Positions 36,039 through 44,494 of a stretch of 64,000 nucleotides of DNA are shown here, one piece after another. The stretch comes from CAVQBL01 sp963710715 (lineage in GTDB: Bacteria; Pseudomonadota; Gammaproteobacteria; DSM-16500), in NCBI GenBank assembly GCA_963710715.1, contig CAVQBL010000016.1, positions 496,001 through 560,000 on the forward strand. Direction: 5' to 3'. The notes under the pieces were generated by a model that was given only the letters and a program-made list of their open reading frames with translations, did not search any database and was not told the DNA's origin. Every line of letters starts with the position of its first letter. The stretch's first letter is position 1. A program made the position numbers and the translations under genes.

Positions 36039-36113
36039 TGGCTGGGGTGCTAGGATTCGAACCTAGGGATGCCGGGATCAAAACCCGGTGCCTTACCGCT
36101 TGGCTACACCCCA
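36039..36113 (-). tRNA. tRNA-Gln (UUG)
   Basis: 75-nt cloverleaf on the minus strand with encoded CCA: acceptor TGGGGTG / CACCCCA, D arm GCCAAGCGGTAAGGC, anticodon loop TTTTGAT (anticodon TTG) on a CCGGG/CCCGG stem, T arm with GGTTCGAATCC. It is very close to E. coli tRNA-Gln. It precedes prs, as in other gammaproteobacteria. Confidence 0.97.
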
Positions 36114-36186
36114 AAAATCTAGAAACTCTCAAAACGGCCTATTTTGCTGGGTGATCTGATTGGTGTCAATGAGAATTAATTTTTTT

Positions 36187-36569
36187 CAGCAATTCTAATT
36201 TTGACCTCACCCCATGACTTATTGCCAAGTTCCCTAGCAACCCCAGCCGCCGTGAAGCGATAAACCGGGTTGGTTTTTTTTGAGTGGAACACGCTGGAGT
36301 TGGCCACACTTTTTTTCAACCAGCGGCTTCTCTCGACGATTGCACCTGTGGCTAATCCCTATTCAGCAGCCAATAACATATATCATTACATCATGGCCGC
36401 TTTTGCAAACAGATCACAAACAGACGTGATAGTAAGATAATCCTGAGAAGAGCGTGTTCATGTCAACAATAGCTAACTAGCTTAACGCCTCACGGCAAGC
36501 AGATATTGGCACAGGGCTTTTTCAGAATCCGAGCTAGCTTTTTGATGGGAGCCAAAATTAGAATTGCTG
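36187..36569. mobile_element. MITE-like element with 17-bp terminal inverted repeats
   Basis: A 383-bp element bounded by perfect 17-bp inverted repeats (cagcaattctaattttg at 36187 and its complement ending at 36569) and flanked on both sides by aattttttt, a possible 9-bp target duplication (weakened by low complexity). Inside, 36287-36459 is a segment flanked by 9-bp inverted repeats GAACACGCT/AGCGTGTTC; it is inverted relative to the related copy at 18460-18708. It carries peptide-like remnants but no intact gene. It fills the gap between tRNA-Gln and the Phd/VapC module. Confidence 0.7.
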
Positions 36570-36624
36570 AATTTTTTTGTACGAGACGGGTTGTTTGTCC
36601 CTGTTCTAATTAGAGAATAACTGC

Positions 36625-36647
36625 TATACTATGTCTAGTCAGACTAG
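36625..36647 (+). promoter_or_regulatory. Phd/VapC promoter -10 with palindromic operator
   Basis: Extended -10 TGCTATACT (TATACT at 36625-36630) is followed at once by the palindrome CTAGTC-A-GACTAG (36635-36647). The antitoxin start is 16 bp further on. This is a plausible autorepression site. Confidence 0.6.
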
Positions 36648-36663
36648 TTTATTGGAGTGACCT

Positions 36664-36912
36664 ATGAGAAATTGGCAGTTACAGGATGCTAAAGCACGCT
36701 TTAGCGAGTTAGTGAAGCAAGCTTCAAATAACGGCCCACAACATATTACTGTTCATGGTAAGCCAGTAGCAGTAGTGTTATCAGAAGATGAATATGCTCG
36801 TCTAACTAAAACTAAAATTTCTTTTGTTAAGCTGCTGCGTAATTCACCTCTTGTCGGTTTAGATTTAGACTTAAAGCGCGATAAAACGCTAAATCGGGAT
36901 ATTAATTTATGA
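36664..36912 (+). CDS. Phd/YefM-type antitoxin
   Basis: An 82-aa antitoxin with the family start NWQLQDAKARFSELVKQAS and the HGKPVAVVLSEDEYARL segment. The C-terminal part (about residues 58-82) should bind the toxin. An ATGA overlap with the PIN-domain gene couples translation. It probably represses the promoter at 36625 with the toxin as co-repressor. Confidence 0.92.
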   Translation: MRNWQLQDAKARFSELVKQASNNGPQHITVHGKPVAVVLSEDEYARLTKTKISFVKLLRNSPLVGLDLDLKRDKTLNRDINL

Positions 36913-37319
36913 GTTATTTAATTGATACGAATGTCATTTCTGAGCTTGTCAAAACACGTCCTAATCAGGCAGTTATCAATTGGTTTGAGAGCATTCCAAG
37001 TGACAGTTTGTATCTGAGTGTGTTAACACTCGGCGAGATTCGTAAAGGTATTGAAAAGGTAACAGCAATACCTCGTAAGCAGAAATTGAAAAAATGGTTG
37101 GAACAAGAGTTATCGGCTTGGTTTGGTAATCGTATTTTAACAATCAATCGGGAAGTAGCGGATTATTGGGGCAGGCTGCAAGCTATCTCTGAACGCTCAA
37201 TTCCTGCAATAGATAGCCTAATTGCAGCTACAGCATTGCATTTTGATTTGTGTCTGGTGACTCGCAATGTGGCAGACTTTGATTTTCCGGCATTAGAAAT
37301 TATTAATCCTTGGGAATAA
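36909..37319 (+). CDS. vapC: PIN-domain toxin, VapC/FitB type
   Basis: A 136-aa PIN ribonuclease. The acidic metal-binding residues are in place: D in LIDTNVISEL, E in LTLGEIRKGI, D in IPAIDSLIAATAL and D in TRNVADFDF. VapC toxins cut tRNA or rRNA. The gene ends 4 bp before the convergent lolB stop. It is intact and paired, so likely functional. Confidence 0.93.
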   Translation: MSYLIDTNVISELVKTRPNQAVINWFESIPSDSLYLSVLTLGEIRKGIEKVTAIPRKQKLKKWLEQELSAWFGNRILTINREVADYWGRLQAISERSIPAIDSLIAATALHFDLCLVTRNVADFDFPALEIINPWE

Positions 37320-37323
37320 TTTT

Positions 37324-37932
37324 TCAAAATTGCCACTGCTTCACTACAATTTTCACGGACACTCGTGGTCGGCTGAGGAAAATTTTACTGGGAACATCGG
37401 TATTGTTCACTGAAGTATACGCCGGGTATTGAACTCTCCAGCCCTGTTGGGTGAGTTCAATGAGGTGGTTATAAGTATCAAAACGTGTTTGTGCTGGAAG
37501 ATTGGGTACAGGTAAACCACGTATCCAGTAATATAAACTTGAAACAGGTAAGCGCCAGCCAGTTTCCTTAGCTAACAATAATTCGGGACTTGAGGCGCTG
37601 GCTTTTTTGCCATTGGGCATTTCAAGTACCACGCGGCCAGGGTTGCCATATAGAGTATAAGAATGTGTCCCTAATGGGCCTACTAATAAAATAGTGTAAC
37701 GTTGCTTGTTTTGTTGCCATCCTAAATTACCACTATTAGCTTCATTACCTGCACGAATAGCAACTAAACCTTTTAAATCCCAGCGGTTAATTTTCGCAAG
37801 AGTTTGTGAACGTGATTCCCAAGAGAGGGATTTATTATGCGCGGGTGGCGTTTGCGTAGGATAAGTTGCGCAGCCTGATAAAAAGAGAGTGCTGATGAGC
37901 AAGGTGCTGAGGGTAATATAGAATGATCGCAT
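37324..37932 (-). CDS. lolB: Outer-membrane lipoprotein LolB
   Basis: Receives lipoproteins from LolA and inserts them in the outer membrane. It has a signal sequence with lipobox LSGC, then the LolB fold beginning WDLKGLVAIRAGNEANSGNLGWQQ and LYYWIRGLPVPN. At 202 aa it is full length. In related bacteria lolB is followed by ispE and then prs; here the interval holds a toxin-antitoxin module and a MITE instead. Confidence 0.92.
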   Translation of the reverse strand: MRSFYITLSTLLISTLFLSGCATYPTQTPPAHNKSLSWESRSQTLAKINRWDLKGLVAIRAGNEANSGNLGWQQNKQRYTILLVGPLGTHSYTLYGNPGRVVLEMPNGKKASASSPELLLAKETGWRLPVSSLYYWIRGLPVPNLPAQTRFDTYNHLIELTQQGWRVQYPAYTSVNNTDVPSKIFLSRPRVSVKIVVKQWQF

Positions 37933-37963
37933 GAGTGAATTGTCCTTAATTCAATTAGACCAT

Positions 37964-37997
37964 CATTCCCGTTCCCGCTTCGGCGGGGACAAGAATG
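37964..37997. repeat. CATTCCCG hairpin
   Basis: Imperfect inverted repeat CATTCCCGTTCCCGC / GCGGGGACAAGAATG just upstream of lolB and downstream of the lipoprotein gene at 38019. It is similar in sequence to the element at 2141-2188. Confidence 0.45.
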
Positions 37998-38018
37998 ACG
38001 GCGTCTATCTGAAGAGCT

Positions 38019-38357
38019 CTAGTTGTCATAACCACTGGTTGGCGCATGTGGTGATTGAATGTTTGAAAACCCGTTGTTATCACTCGGAGGAGTTGGACTG
38101 CTGGATCCTTTGTTACTCGCAGGAGGAGGGGTTGGGCTGTTGGATTCTCTGTTACCTGGAGGAAGAGTTTGACTGCTGGGGGACCCACCGCTCGTAGGAG
38201 TTTGGTTGCTATGATAGCCAGGGTTTGTATTAGGAGGGCGATAAGCCTTTGATTGTACGGGCATGGCGCCGTCATAAGAATAATCGTCACCAAGGCTGCA
38301 ACTACTTAATGCGATTACGGATAACGTGATTATTACTAATTGGGCTATTAATTTCAT
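38019..38357 (-). CDS. Predicted Pro/Ser-rich lipoprotein (112 aa)
   Basis: Signal peptide with lipobox LSSC (MKLIAQLVIITLSVIALSSC) and a mature part almost wholly of Ser, Pro, Asn, Thr and Gly (for example SPTPPPASNKGSSSPTPPS). AAGGA lies ahead of the ATG. It is probably surface- or periplasm-exposed, with a disordered body. It lies downstream of a similar lipoprotein gene (38462). Not recognised. Confidence 0.72.
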   Translation of the reverse strand: MKLIAQLVIITLSVIALSSCSLGDDYSYDGAMPVQSKAYRPPNTNPGYHSNQTPTSGGSPSSQTLPPGNRESNSPTPPPASNKGSSSPTPPSDNNGFSNIQSPHAPTSGYDN

Positions 38358-38461
38358 AATCTTTTTCCTTGAGTATTTTCTTTACGTAGAATAATCCAAC
38401 TCCTGCAATCTATTCAACATCAAATTTGCTAAAATCCGGTGAGACCCCTTTGACATCAACA

Positions 38462-38806
38462 TTAACGAGATTGGGTGACGTATCCATTATTAGCAGCAGG
38501 AGCTTGATTACTATAGTATCCTCCACCCGCTGGAGCAGAAGCCGGTGCTTGATTACTGTAGTACCCACCTCCACCCGCTGGAGCAGAAGCCGGTGCTTGA
38601 TTACTGTAGTACCCACCTCCACCCGCAGGAGCTTGGCGAGTGTAATAACCAGAATCTCCGTGATGACGGCGATGATGCTTGGGCTTTTTATGCGGGTGAT
38701 AGATGGGCCTACTGCTAGTGTAATAAGAACCATCATCTTCAATAACGCAGCCACTGAGTACGGCTGTCAATAAAGTAACTATCATTAACTTTGTAACTCG
38801 TTTCAT
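38462..38806 (-). CDS. Predicted Gly/Tyr repeat lipoprotein (114 aa)
   Basis: Lipobox LSGC, then an acidic start (VIEDDGSYY), a His/Lys-rich stretch (HPHKKPKHHRRHHGD) and three to four repeats of GGGYYSNQAPASAPA, visible as 48-bp direct DNA repeats. The repeat number could vary by slippage. A good AGGAAAAGG site precedes the ATG. Envelope protein of unknown role; the His cluster might bind metal. Confidence 0.72.
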   Translation of the reverse strand: MKRVTKLMIVTLLTAVLSGCVIEDDGSYYTSSRPIYHPHKKPKHHRRHHGDSGYYTRQAPAGGGGYYSNQAPASAPAGGGGYYSNQAPASAPAGGGYYSNQAPAANNGYVTQSR

Positions 38807-38832
38807 AACCTTTTCCTCGTACTAGTTTTTTA

Positions 38833-39231
38833 TTAATGTGTCACGATAGTAGAAAACTTTCCAGGCATATGGTCTGCAACAACTTCTAAATCATCAAAGT
38901 TAAGAGCATAGCCCTCGAATAAAGGACAGCTACGGTAATCACCCATGCAACTTTTTACGGTAATAGGTGCACCATCATACACATTCGATGCAATTTGTTG
39001 CTCAAAACCAGGCGCAATGGCTGCCATGACAGGACTGCTAATGTAAATTGTAGCAGGAGTGTAATTTATCACTCTGATATCTGTTCGCCATCCGTGACCA
39101 ACTGTGTCTGCTAATAGACGAGTTTTTGTTGCTTTGCGTTGGCTAGTAGTATATGTCCCTTTTGCTGTATCAGCGAATGATGATTGGATAAAGATCATGG
39201 CGATTAGTAGCGATAATAATATTTTCTTCAT
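38833..39231 (-). CDS. Secreted protein of unknown function (132 aa)
   Basis: Cleavable signal peptide MKKILLSLLIAMIFIQSSFA and a mature domain of about 112 residues with two cysteines (VKSCMGDYRSCPLF) that could form a disulfide. GAGG lies 6 bases ahead of the ATG. It is likely cotranscribed with the lipoprotein genes downstream. Not recognised. Confidence 0.7.
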   Translation of the reverse strand: MKKILLSLLIAMIFIQSSFADTAKGTYTTSQRKATKTRLLADTVGHGWRTDIRVINYTPATIYISSPVMAAIAPGFEQQIASNVYDGAPITVKSCMGDYRSCPLFEGYALNFDDLEVVADHMPGKFSTIVTH

Positions 39232-39242
39232 GGCTAACCTCG

Positions 39243-39458
39243 TTAATTGATGAAAAGTCGTCCATGAGAGTAGGGTAAATATCCTAATAAAACGAGGATA
39301 TGGTAATCTGAGTTGAAAGACAATTCAATGGTGTTTTGCGTGTCGGCTTGCGAAGCATCAATATTAATCCTTTGGTTTTCACCCTTTTTCACATAAAATA
39401 CTTCCTCTTTAGAATGATAGTAAAACTTATGCCCATCATTGTCTGTGGAATTAATCAT
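39243..39458 (-). CDS. Possible small protein or gene remnant
   Basis: A 71-codon frame ending 11 bp before the secreted-protein gene. The C-terminal part (IELSFNSDYHILVLLGYLPYSHG) looks protein-like, but there is no signal peptide and the start lies inside the first 30 bp of hemA on the other strand. It may be the tail of a gene whose 5' end was lost, or a chance frame. Confidence 0.3.
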   Translation of the reverse strand: MINSTDNDGHKFYYHSKEEVFYVKKGENQRINIDASQADTQNTIELSFNSDYHILVLLGYLPYSHGRLFIN

Positions 39459-40672
39459 AAAACCGCGCAGGTAGCATTGCGGGAGAAAGTGGTATTCCCT
39501 TTCGAAAAATTGCCACTTTATTTACATGATCTCTCTGCAAATGAAAATATTCCTGAAGCCGTTATTTTATCAACCTGCAACCGTTCGGAAGTCTATTGCA
39601 AAACGGAAGAAGCAGAAAAAATCATTGCTTGGTTTTGTCGGCAGCATCAGTTATCGCGCGAACAAGTTTTACCCTCAATATATGTGTATCAAGGTCAAGA
39701 AGCTATTGAACATATCATGAAGGTTGCATGTGGCTTAGATTCCATGGTGTTGGGCGAATCACAAATTTTAGGGCAAATGAAAACCGCTTTTTCGGAGAGC
39801 TGTGCTGCCGGTAGTGTAGGAACTTTATTTAATCGTCTCTTTCAGCAAGTTTTTGCGGTTGCAAAAGAAGTGCGTACTACGACTACGATTGGTGCTTGTC
39901 CTGTATCCGTTGCTTCAGCTTCCGTGAACTTAGTTAAACAAGTTTTCCACAACTGGATCAAGCAACAATTCTTACCATTGGTGCAGGCGACACCATTGAT
40001 CTTGTATTGCGTCACTTACGTACGCACTCACTTAAACGATTATTAATTACTAATCGTAGCGAAGAAAAAGCGATTGCCATTGCAGTTGAATATGCAGGAG
40101 AATGTATTGCCTTTGAAAAACTGGCATCTGCATTGACTATGACAGATATTGTTATTTCAGCAACGGGTAGCACCTTGCCTATTATTACCAAAGAGTTACT
40201 GAAAAAACATACTAAGCCTATTTATATTCTTGATCTTGCTGTCCCACGCGATATTGATCCCGAAGTTTCAGCGTTAACTTCCGTTCATCTTTATTGTATT
40301 GATGATTTAAAAACGATTATTCAACATAATCTTCAAGGCCGTGAACATGCAGCGGAGAAAGCCAATGAAGTGATTAACGAAAAAAGTCGAGATTTTATGC
40401 TGTGGCTTGCTTCAATGGATTTAGTCGCGGCTACCATTTCTACTTATCGCAAACAAATAGAGGCGATGTGTCAGGTAGAATTATCCAAAGCGATGCGGCA
40501 ATTACAAAAAGGTGATGACCCGGTGCAAGTGCTAGCCAGTTTTGCACATGCTTTTACAAATAAATTATTACACACCCCAAGCGTGCAATTACGGCAAGCA
40601 GGTGTCGAAGGACGTTTTGAAATATTACAACTCGCGCAACAATTATTTGCCACGGCTGAAGTCAAAATATGA
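39429..40672 (+). pseudogene. hemA: Glutamyl-tRNA reductase with one frameshift
   Basis: First committed enzyme of C5 haem synthesis. Catalytic Cys in STCNRSEVY, then GLDSMVLGESQILGQMK and the NADPH domain TIGAGDTIDLVLRHL. One base is missing near 39956 (AACTGG-ATCAAGC, probably GGG in the intact gene), which throws the frame so that the ORF ends at 40046 and the rest lies in the next frame. All other codons are conserved. It overlaps prfA by ATGA. Sequence error is likelier than gene loss for this usually essential gene. Confidence 0.9.
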
Positions 40673-41751
40673 AGCCATCCATTCAAAAAAAATTACAAAT
40701 GTTAGCAGAGCGCCATGAAGAGTTAGGCATTTTGCTCTCAGATCCAGAAGTCATTAATCAACAAAATCGTTTTCGCGAATACTCAAAAGAATATTCACAA
40801 TTGGGCCCTATCGCATCGACTTTTAATCGTTATCTTTCGTACATGAAAAGTATTGAAGAAGCAAAAGAATTATTAAATGAAGCGGATGCAGAAATGCAAC
40901 AGTTGGCAAAACAAGAAATTAAAACTGCTGAAGAAGAATTAGTAAAGCTCGAAGCAGAATTGCAAGTTTTATTATTGCCGCACGACCCTCATGATAACAG
41001 TAATATTTTCTTAGAAATTCGTGCAGGCGCAGGCGGAGATGAAGCTTCTATTTTTTCGGGCGATTTAGTGCGCATGTACACGCGTTATGCTGAATCACAA
41101 GGCTTCCAAGTAGAACCGATTAGTATGAGTCATGGAGAACATGGCGGTTATAAAGAAATTATTATGCGTATTATTGGCCAAGGTGCTTACTCCAAATTTA
41201 AATTTGAATCGGGCGTGCATCGCGTACAACGCGTGCCAGAAACGGAAGCGCAAGGACGTATTCACACTTCAACATGTACTGTGGCAGTTTTACCTGAAGT
41301 CGAGGAAATTGAAAAAATTGATATTAATCCCGCTGATTTACGCATTGATACGTTTCGTGCATCAGGTGCGGGCGGACAACATGTACAAAAAACGGATTCC
41401 GCGATTCGCGTGACACATATTCCGACAGGGACAGTAGTGGAATGTCAGGATGAACGTTCGCAACATAAAAATCGTGCGCGCGCAATGTCATTATTGAAAG
41501 CTAAATTATTGGCAGAAGAACGTAATAAGCAACAACAACAACAAGCAGAAACCCGTCGCAATCTTGTGGGAACAGGAGATCGTTCTGAGCGCATACGTAC
41601 CTATAATTTTCCACAAGGACGCTTAACAGATCATCGAATTAATCTCACGTTATATAAATTACCTGACATTATGGAAGGAAATCTTGTGCCAGTTGTTGAT
41701 GCATTGATTCACGAACATCAAGCTGATTTACTGGCAGCGATGGGTGAATAG
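40669..41751 (+). CDS. prfA: Peptide chain release factor 1
   Basis: Reads UAA and UAG. It is 360 aa, with the GGQ loop in ASGAGGQHVQKTDSAIR. The hemA-prfA-prmC order is the classical one; PrmC methylates the GGQ glutamine of this protein. The ATG overlaps the hemA stop. Confidence 0.97.
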   Translation: MKPSIQKKLQMLAERHEELGILLSDPEVINQQNRFREYSKEYSQLGPIASTFNRYLSYMKSIEEAKELLNEADAEMQQLAKQEIKTAEEELVKLEAELQVLLLPHDPHDNSNIFLEIRAGAGGDEASIFSGDLVRMYTRYAESQGFQVEPISMSHGEHGGYKEIIMRIIGQGAYSKFKFESGVHRVQRVPETEAQGRIHTSTCTVAVLPEVEEIEKIDINPADLRIDTFRASGAGGQHVQKTDSAIRVTHIPTGTVVECQDERSQHKNRARAMSLLKAKLLAEERNKQQQQQAETRRNLVGTGDRSERIRTYNFPQGRLTDHRINLTLYKLPDIMEGNLVPVVDALIHEHQADLLAAMGE

Positions 41752-41762
41752 ATGGGTGTATA

Positions 41763-42608
41763 ATGGTACAAACTATTTTTTTAGCACTTCAGTCGGCAAC
41801 AACACAATTACATGCGGTGAGTGATACATCCAGGTTAGACGCAGAAATTTTATTGTGTCATGTTTTAAAAAAGCCGCGCAGTTTTCTATTTACTTCTCCA
41901 GAAATTTTTTTAACGGATGAGGAGCAAAATCACTTTTTAGAATTATTAACTCGTCGTGCGCAAAGTGAACCCATTGCCTATTTAACAGGACATCGTGAAT
42001 TTTGGTCTTTAGATTTTGTTGTGACTAAAAATACTTTAATACCGCGCCCTGAAACAGAGTTGCTGGTTGAGTTAGCATTAGAAAAATGCGTGGGAGAAAA
42101 ACAAATAATCGCAGATCTTGGGACAGGATCGGGAGCCATTGCATTGGCTATTGCGCATGAAAAGCCAAACTGGTCTGTGCATGCGACCGATGTGAGTTTA
42201 GCCGCTTTGCAAGTGGCAGAGCTTAATGCGAAACGCTTAAATTGTGCTAATGTTTCTTTTCACCAAGGGGATTGGTGTCAAGCGCTTCCCCCACTCACTT
42301 TTGACGCGATTATAAGTAATCCTCCTTATATTGCAGACTATGATCAATATTTGGCGCAGAAAGAGCTAACTTTTGAGCCACAAACCGCATTGGTTGCGGA
42401 TGAAGGTGGTTTGTTTGCTATCCGCCAAGTGATTTATCAAGCAAAAAGTTTTTTAAATTCAGGGGGATATCTTTTATTAGAACATGGGTTCCAGCAAGCG
42501 GATACAGTGAGAAAAATTTTTGCAAAAGCAGGCTATACTGGTATTGTTACGCATTCGGACCTGGCTGGGTTGGATAGAGTAACAGTAGCAGCAATGGTTT
42601 TGGCATAG
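41763..42608 (+). CDS. prmC: Release factor glutamine methyltransferase
   Basis: SAM-dependent enzyme (281 aa) that methylates the GGQ glutamine of RF1 and RF2. N-terminal helical substrate domain, SAM motif IADLGTGSGAIALAIA and the catalytic NPPYIA. It follows prfA by 11 bp. Confidence 0.96.
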   Translation: MVQTIFLALQSATTQLHAVSDTSRLDAEILLCHVLKKPRSFLFTSPEIFLTDEEQNHFLELLTRRAQSEPIAYLTGHREFWSLDFVVTKNTLIPRPETELLVELALEKCVGEKQIIADLGTGSGAIALAIAHEKPNWSVHATDVSLAALQVAELNAKRLNCANVSFHQGDWCQALPPLTFDAIISNPPYIADYDQYLAQKELTFEPQTALVADEGGLFAIRQVIYQAKSFLNSGGYLLLEHGFQQADTVRKIFAKAGYTGIVTHSDLAGLDRVTVAAMVLA

Positions 42609-42665
42609 TGGGGGATGTTGTACTACAATAAACACTCAACAATTGGAAGGGGTAGGAGAATGGCA

Positions 42666-43106
42666 ATGGCAACTAAAGATATATTAGAGCCCAGTTTAGA
42701 AATGTTGGGGATGAGCCCTTACAAATCCAAAAAAACGGAAAAGTATATGAGCGCTAAGATGCGCGATCATTTCACGAAAATGCTTACTTTATTACGTAAA
42801 CAAATCATGGAAGATGCCGATCGCACTGTGACTCATATGAAGGATGAGGCAATTAACTATCCTGACCCTAATGATAGAGCCAGTCAGGAAGAAGAATTCC
42901 GATTAGAGTTACGTACGCGTGACCGTGAACGTAAGTTGTTGAAAAAAATCGAAGAAGCGCTGCAATTATTGAGCGATAAAGAATATGGTTATTGTGAAGT
43001 ATGCAGTGTAGAAATTGGATTGCGACGCCTTGAAGCAAGACCCACAGCAACATTGTGTATTGATTGTAAGACATTAGATGAGATCAAAGAGAAGCAGCAG
43101 GGGTAG
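42666..43106 (+). CDS. dksA: RNA polymerase-binding transcription factor DksA
   Basis: Coiled-coil factor that works with ppGpp at the RNA polymerase secondary channel. The tip carries DRASQEEEF with the expected acidic residues, and the zinc finger is CEVCSVEIG...CIDC. The ATG at 42666 (MATKDILEPSLEM) has AGGAG 7 bases ahead and gives 146 aa; upstream ATGs are too close to the site. It is the last housekeeping gene before the dot/icm locus. In Legionella DksA helps to time virulence traits. Confidence 0.94.
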   Translation: MATKDILEPSLEMLGMSPYKSKKTEKYMSAKMRDHFTKMLTLLRKQIMEDADRTVTHMKDEAINYPDPNDRASQEEEFRLELRTRDRERKLLKKIEEALQLLSDKEYGYCEVCSVEIGLRRLEARPTATLCIDCKTLDEIKEKQQG

Positions 43107-43190
43107 AGCTCTATACACTATACAGGGCCGTTTTAAGCAGTAATATTCTCAATAAAGGTCTATAATTTAAAAATAGGTAACTATTCACGT

Positions 43191-43304
43191 CGTCATTGCG
43201 AGCCTCACGCTTTAGCTTTATGTGAGGCGTGGCAATCCAGAATGGTGATAAGTTGTAGGCAGTACTGGATTGCTTCGTCGCAAAAGGCGCTCCTCGCAAT
43301 GACG
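43191..43304. repeat. GTCATTGCGAG palindromic repeat, copy 2 (full)
   Basis: Full element with both arms (CGTCATTGCGAG ... CTCGCAATGACG), inner arms GGCAATCCAG / CTGGATTGC and a GCCTCAC/GTGAGGC hairpin. It fills the dksA-dotM gap, immediately before the secretion locus, so it may carry or replace promoter DNA. Confidence 0.88.
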
Positions 43305-43331
43305 GCGGCGTTTTAGATTTCAAGGTGAACC

Positions 43332-44494
43332 ATGGCTGGCGGCGGAGCTCCACAACAGAATCAATCAGATAACTCCATGGGAATTTTATGGATGACAGCT
43401 GCAGTGTTTATTGCTGCAGGGCTGGTGTGGTATTTTTTTAAAGGCTATATTGTCTTTGCCTATCTTGAATTAAAGCTCTATGAAATTAAAGTCATTAGTT
43501 TGTTTACCAACAGTTTAAATGATGTAGCTACTGTTATCCCCACACTGGACCCAAGACGTGTTAGCTTTGAAGACATGGTTAAAATTGGGCAAGTAGTAGG
43601 AAACTATGTACGTATCCCACTCACGATATTAATAGGCGCATTGGCTGTTCTAATTTATTCTTCAAATTCAGCTCGTAGTTTTAAACGCGCTTATTCAATG
43701 CGTGATTTGGTTGTGGCAGAAAAAAATAATTGGCCGCAAATTGCTCCGATTGCAAGTCTTGATCTCATTAAGAGTGATATTGATGTTGGACCTTGGGCCA
43801 TGGCAATGACACCCATACAATTCTGTAAAAAAAATAATTTATTGATTGAGCACAAAGGTCAGCCGCAAGAAGGTAAAACACGTAAAGAATGGAGCCGAGT
43901 GCAAGTTACCTTAAAACGCGGTGAAGCTAATAAAGTGTTTACCATGCAATTAGGCCCACTCTGGCAAGGAATAGAGAAATTGCCGTTACATACACGTGCA
44001 TTATTTGTAGCACTTGCTGCACGCATTAATGGTGATGCTAAAGCGTGTGCTGATTACTTGAAGAAGATTAATGTGTCTTCAGCAACAAAATTAGATTTTA
44101 GTGGTGTCACTGATTTATATAGAAAACATGGAGAGTGCAAGGTAGTTCAAAATATCATTCATTCACATGCATATGTACTCACTGTGATGGCTTCGATGTT
44201 AGAAGCAACACGGCAAGATGGTGTGCAAGCTACAGCTGATTTTCTATGGCTGAAACCCACAGATCGTCGCCTTTGGTATATGTTGAATACAGTAGGCCGA
44301 CAAACACCTTTTGTTGAAGTAGTGGTCCATTTGCACATTGGGTAGCAGAAAAAGAAGTAGGCAGAAGATTACTTGTACCCATGGTAGAAGAAGCAACCAA
44401 TGCGTTAGAACTTGCGTTGAAAGAAATTATTTATCAGCCGGATGAGGTTGGAATAGATGTGTATGCAACAACGTGGCTTAGAAGAACAACATGA
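43332..44494 (+). pseudogene. dotM: DotM/IcmP, coupling-complex protein, one frameshift
   Basis: Partner of DotL in the type IV coupling complex. Three N-terminal helices (about residues 16-35, 85-105) and a cytosolic domain (TRKEWSRVQVTLKRGEANKVF). The reading frame breaks near 44322 (QTPFVEV then V-H-L-H instead of AGPFAHWVAEKE); one base is missing. The second frame continues to a stop at 44494. The total of about 387 codons fits the family (around 380). The start follows the repeat element by 27 bp. Confidence 0.88.

Noticed and set aside
38410..38773. Frames of 114-115 codons overlapping the repeat lipoprotein
   Set aside because: Alternative frames of the low-complexity repeats; only 38462-38806 has a signal peptide and ribosome site.
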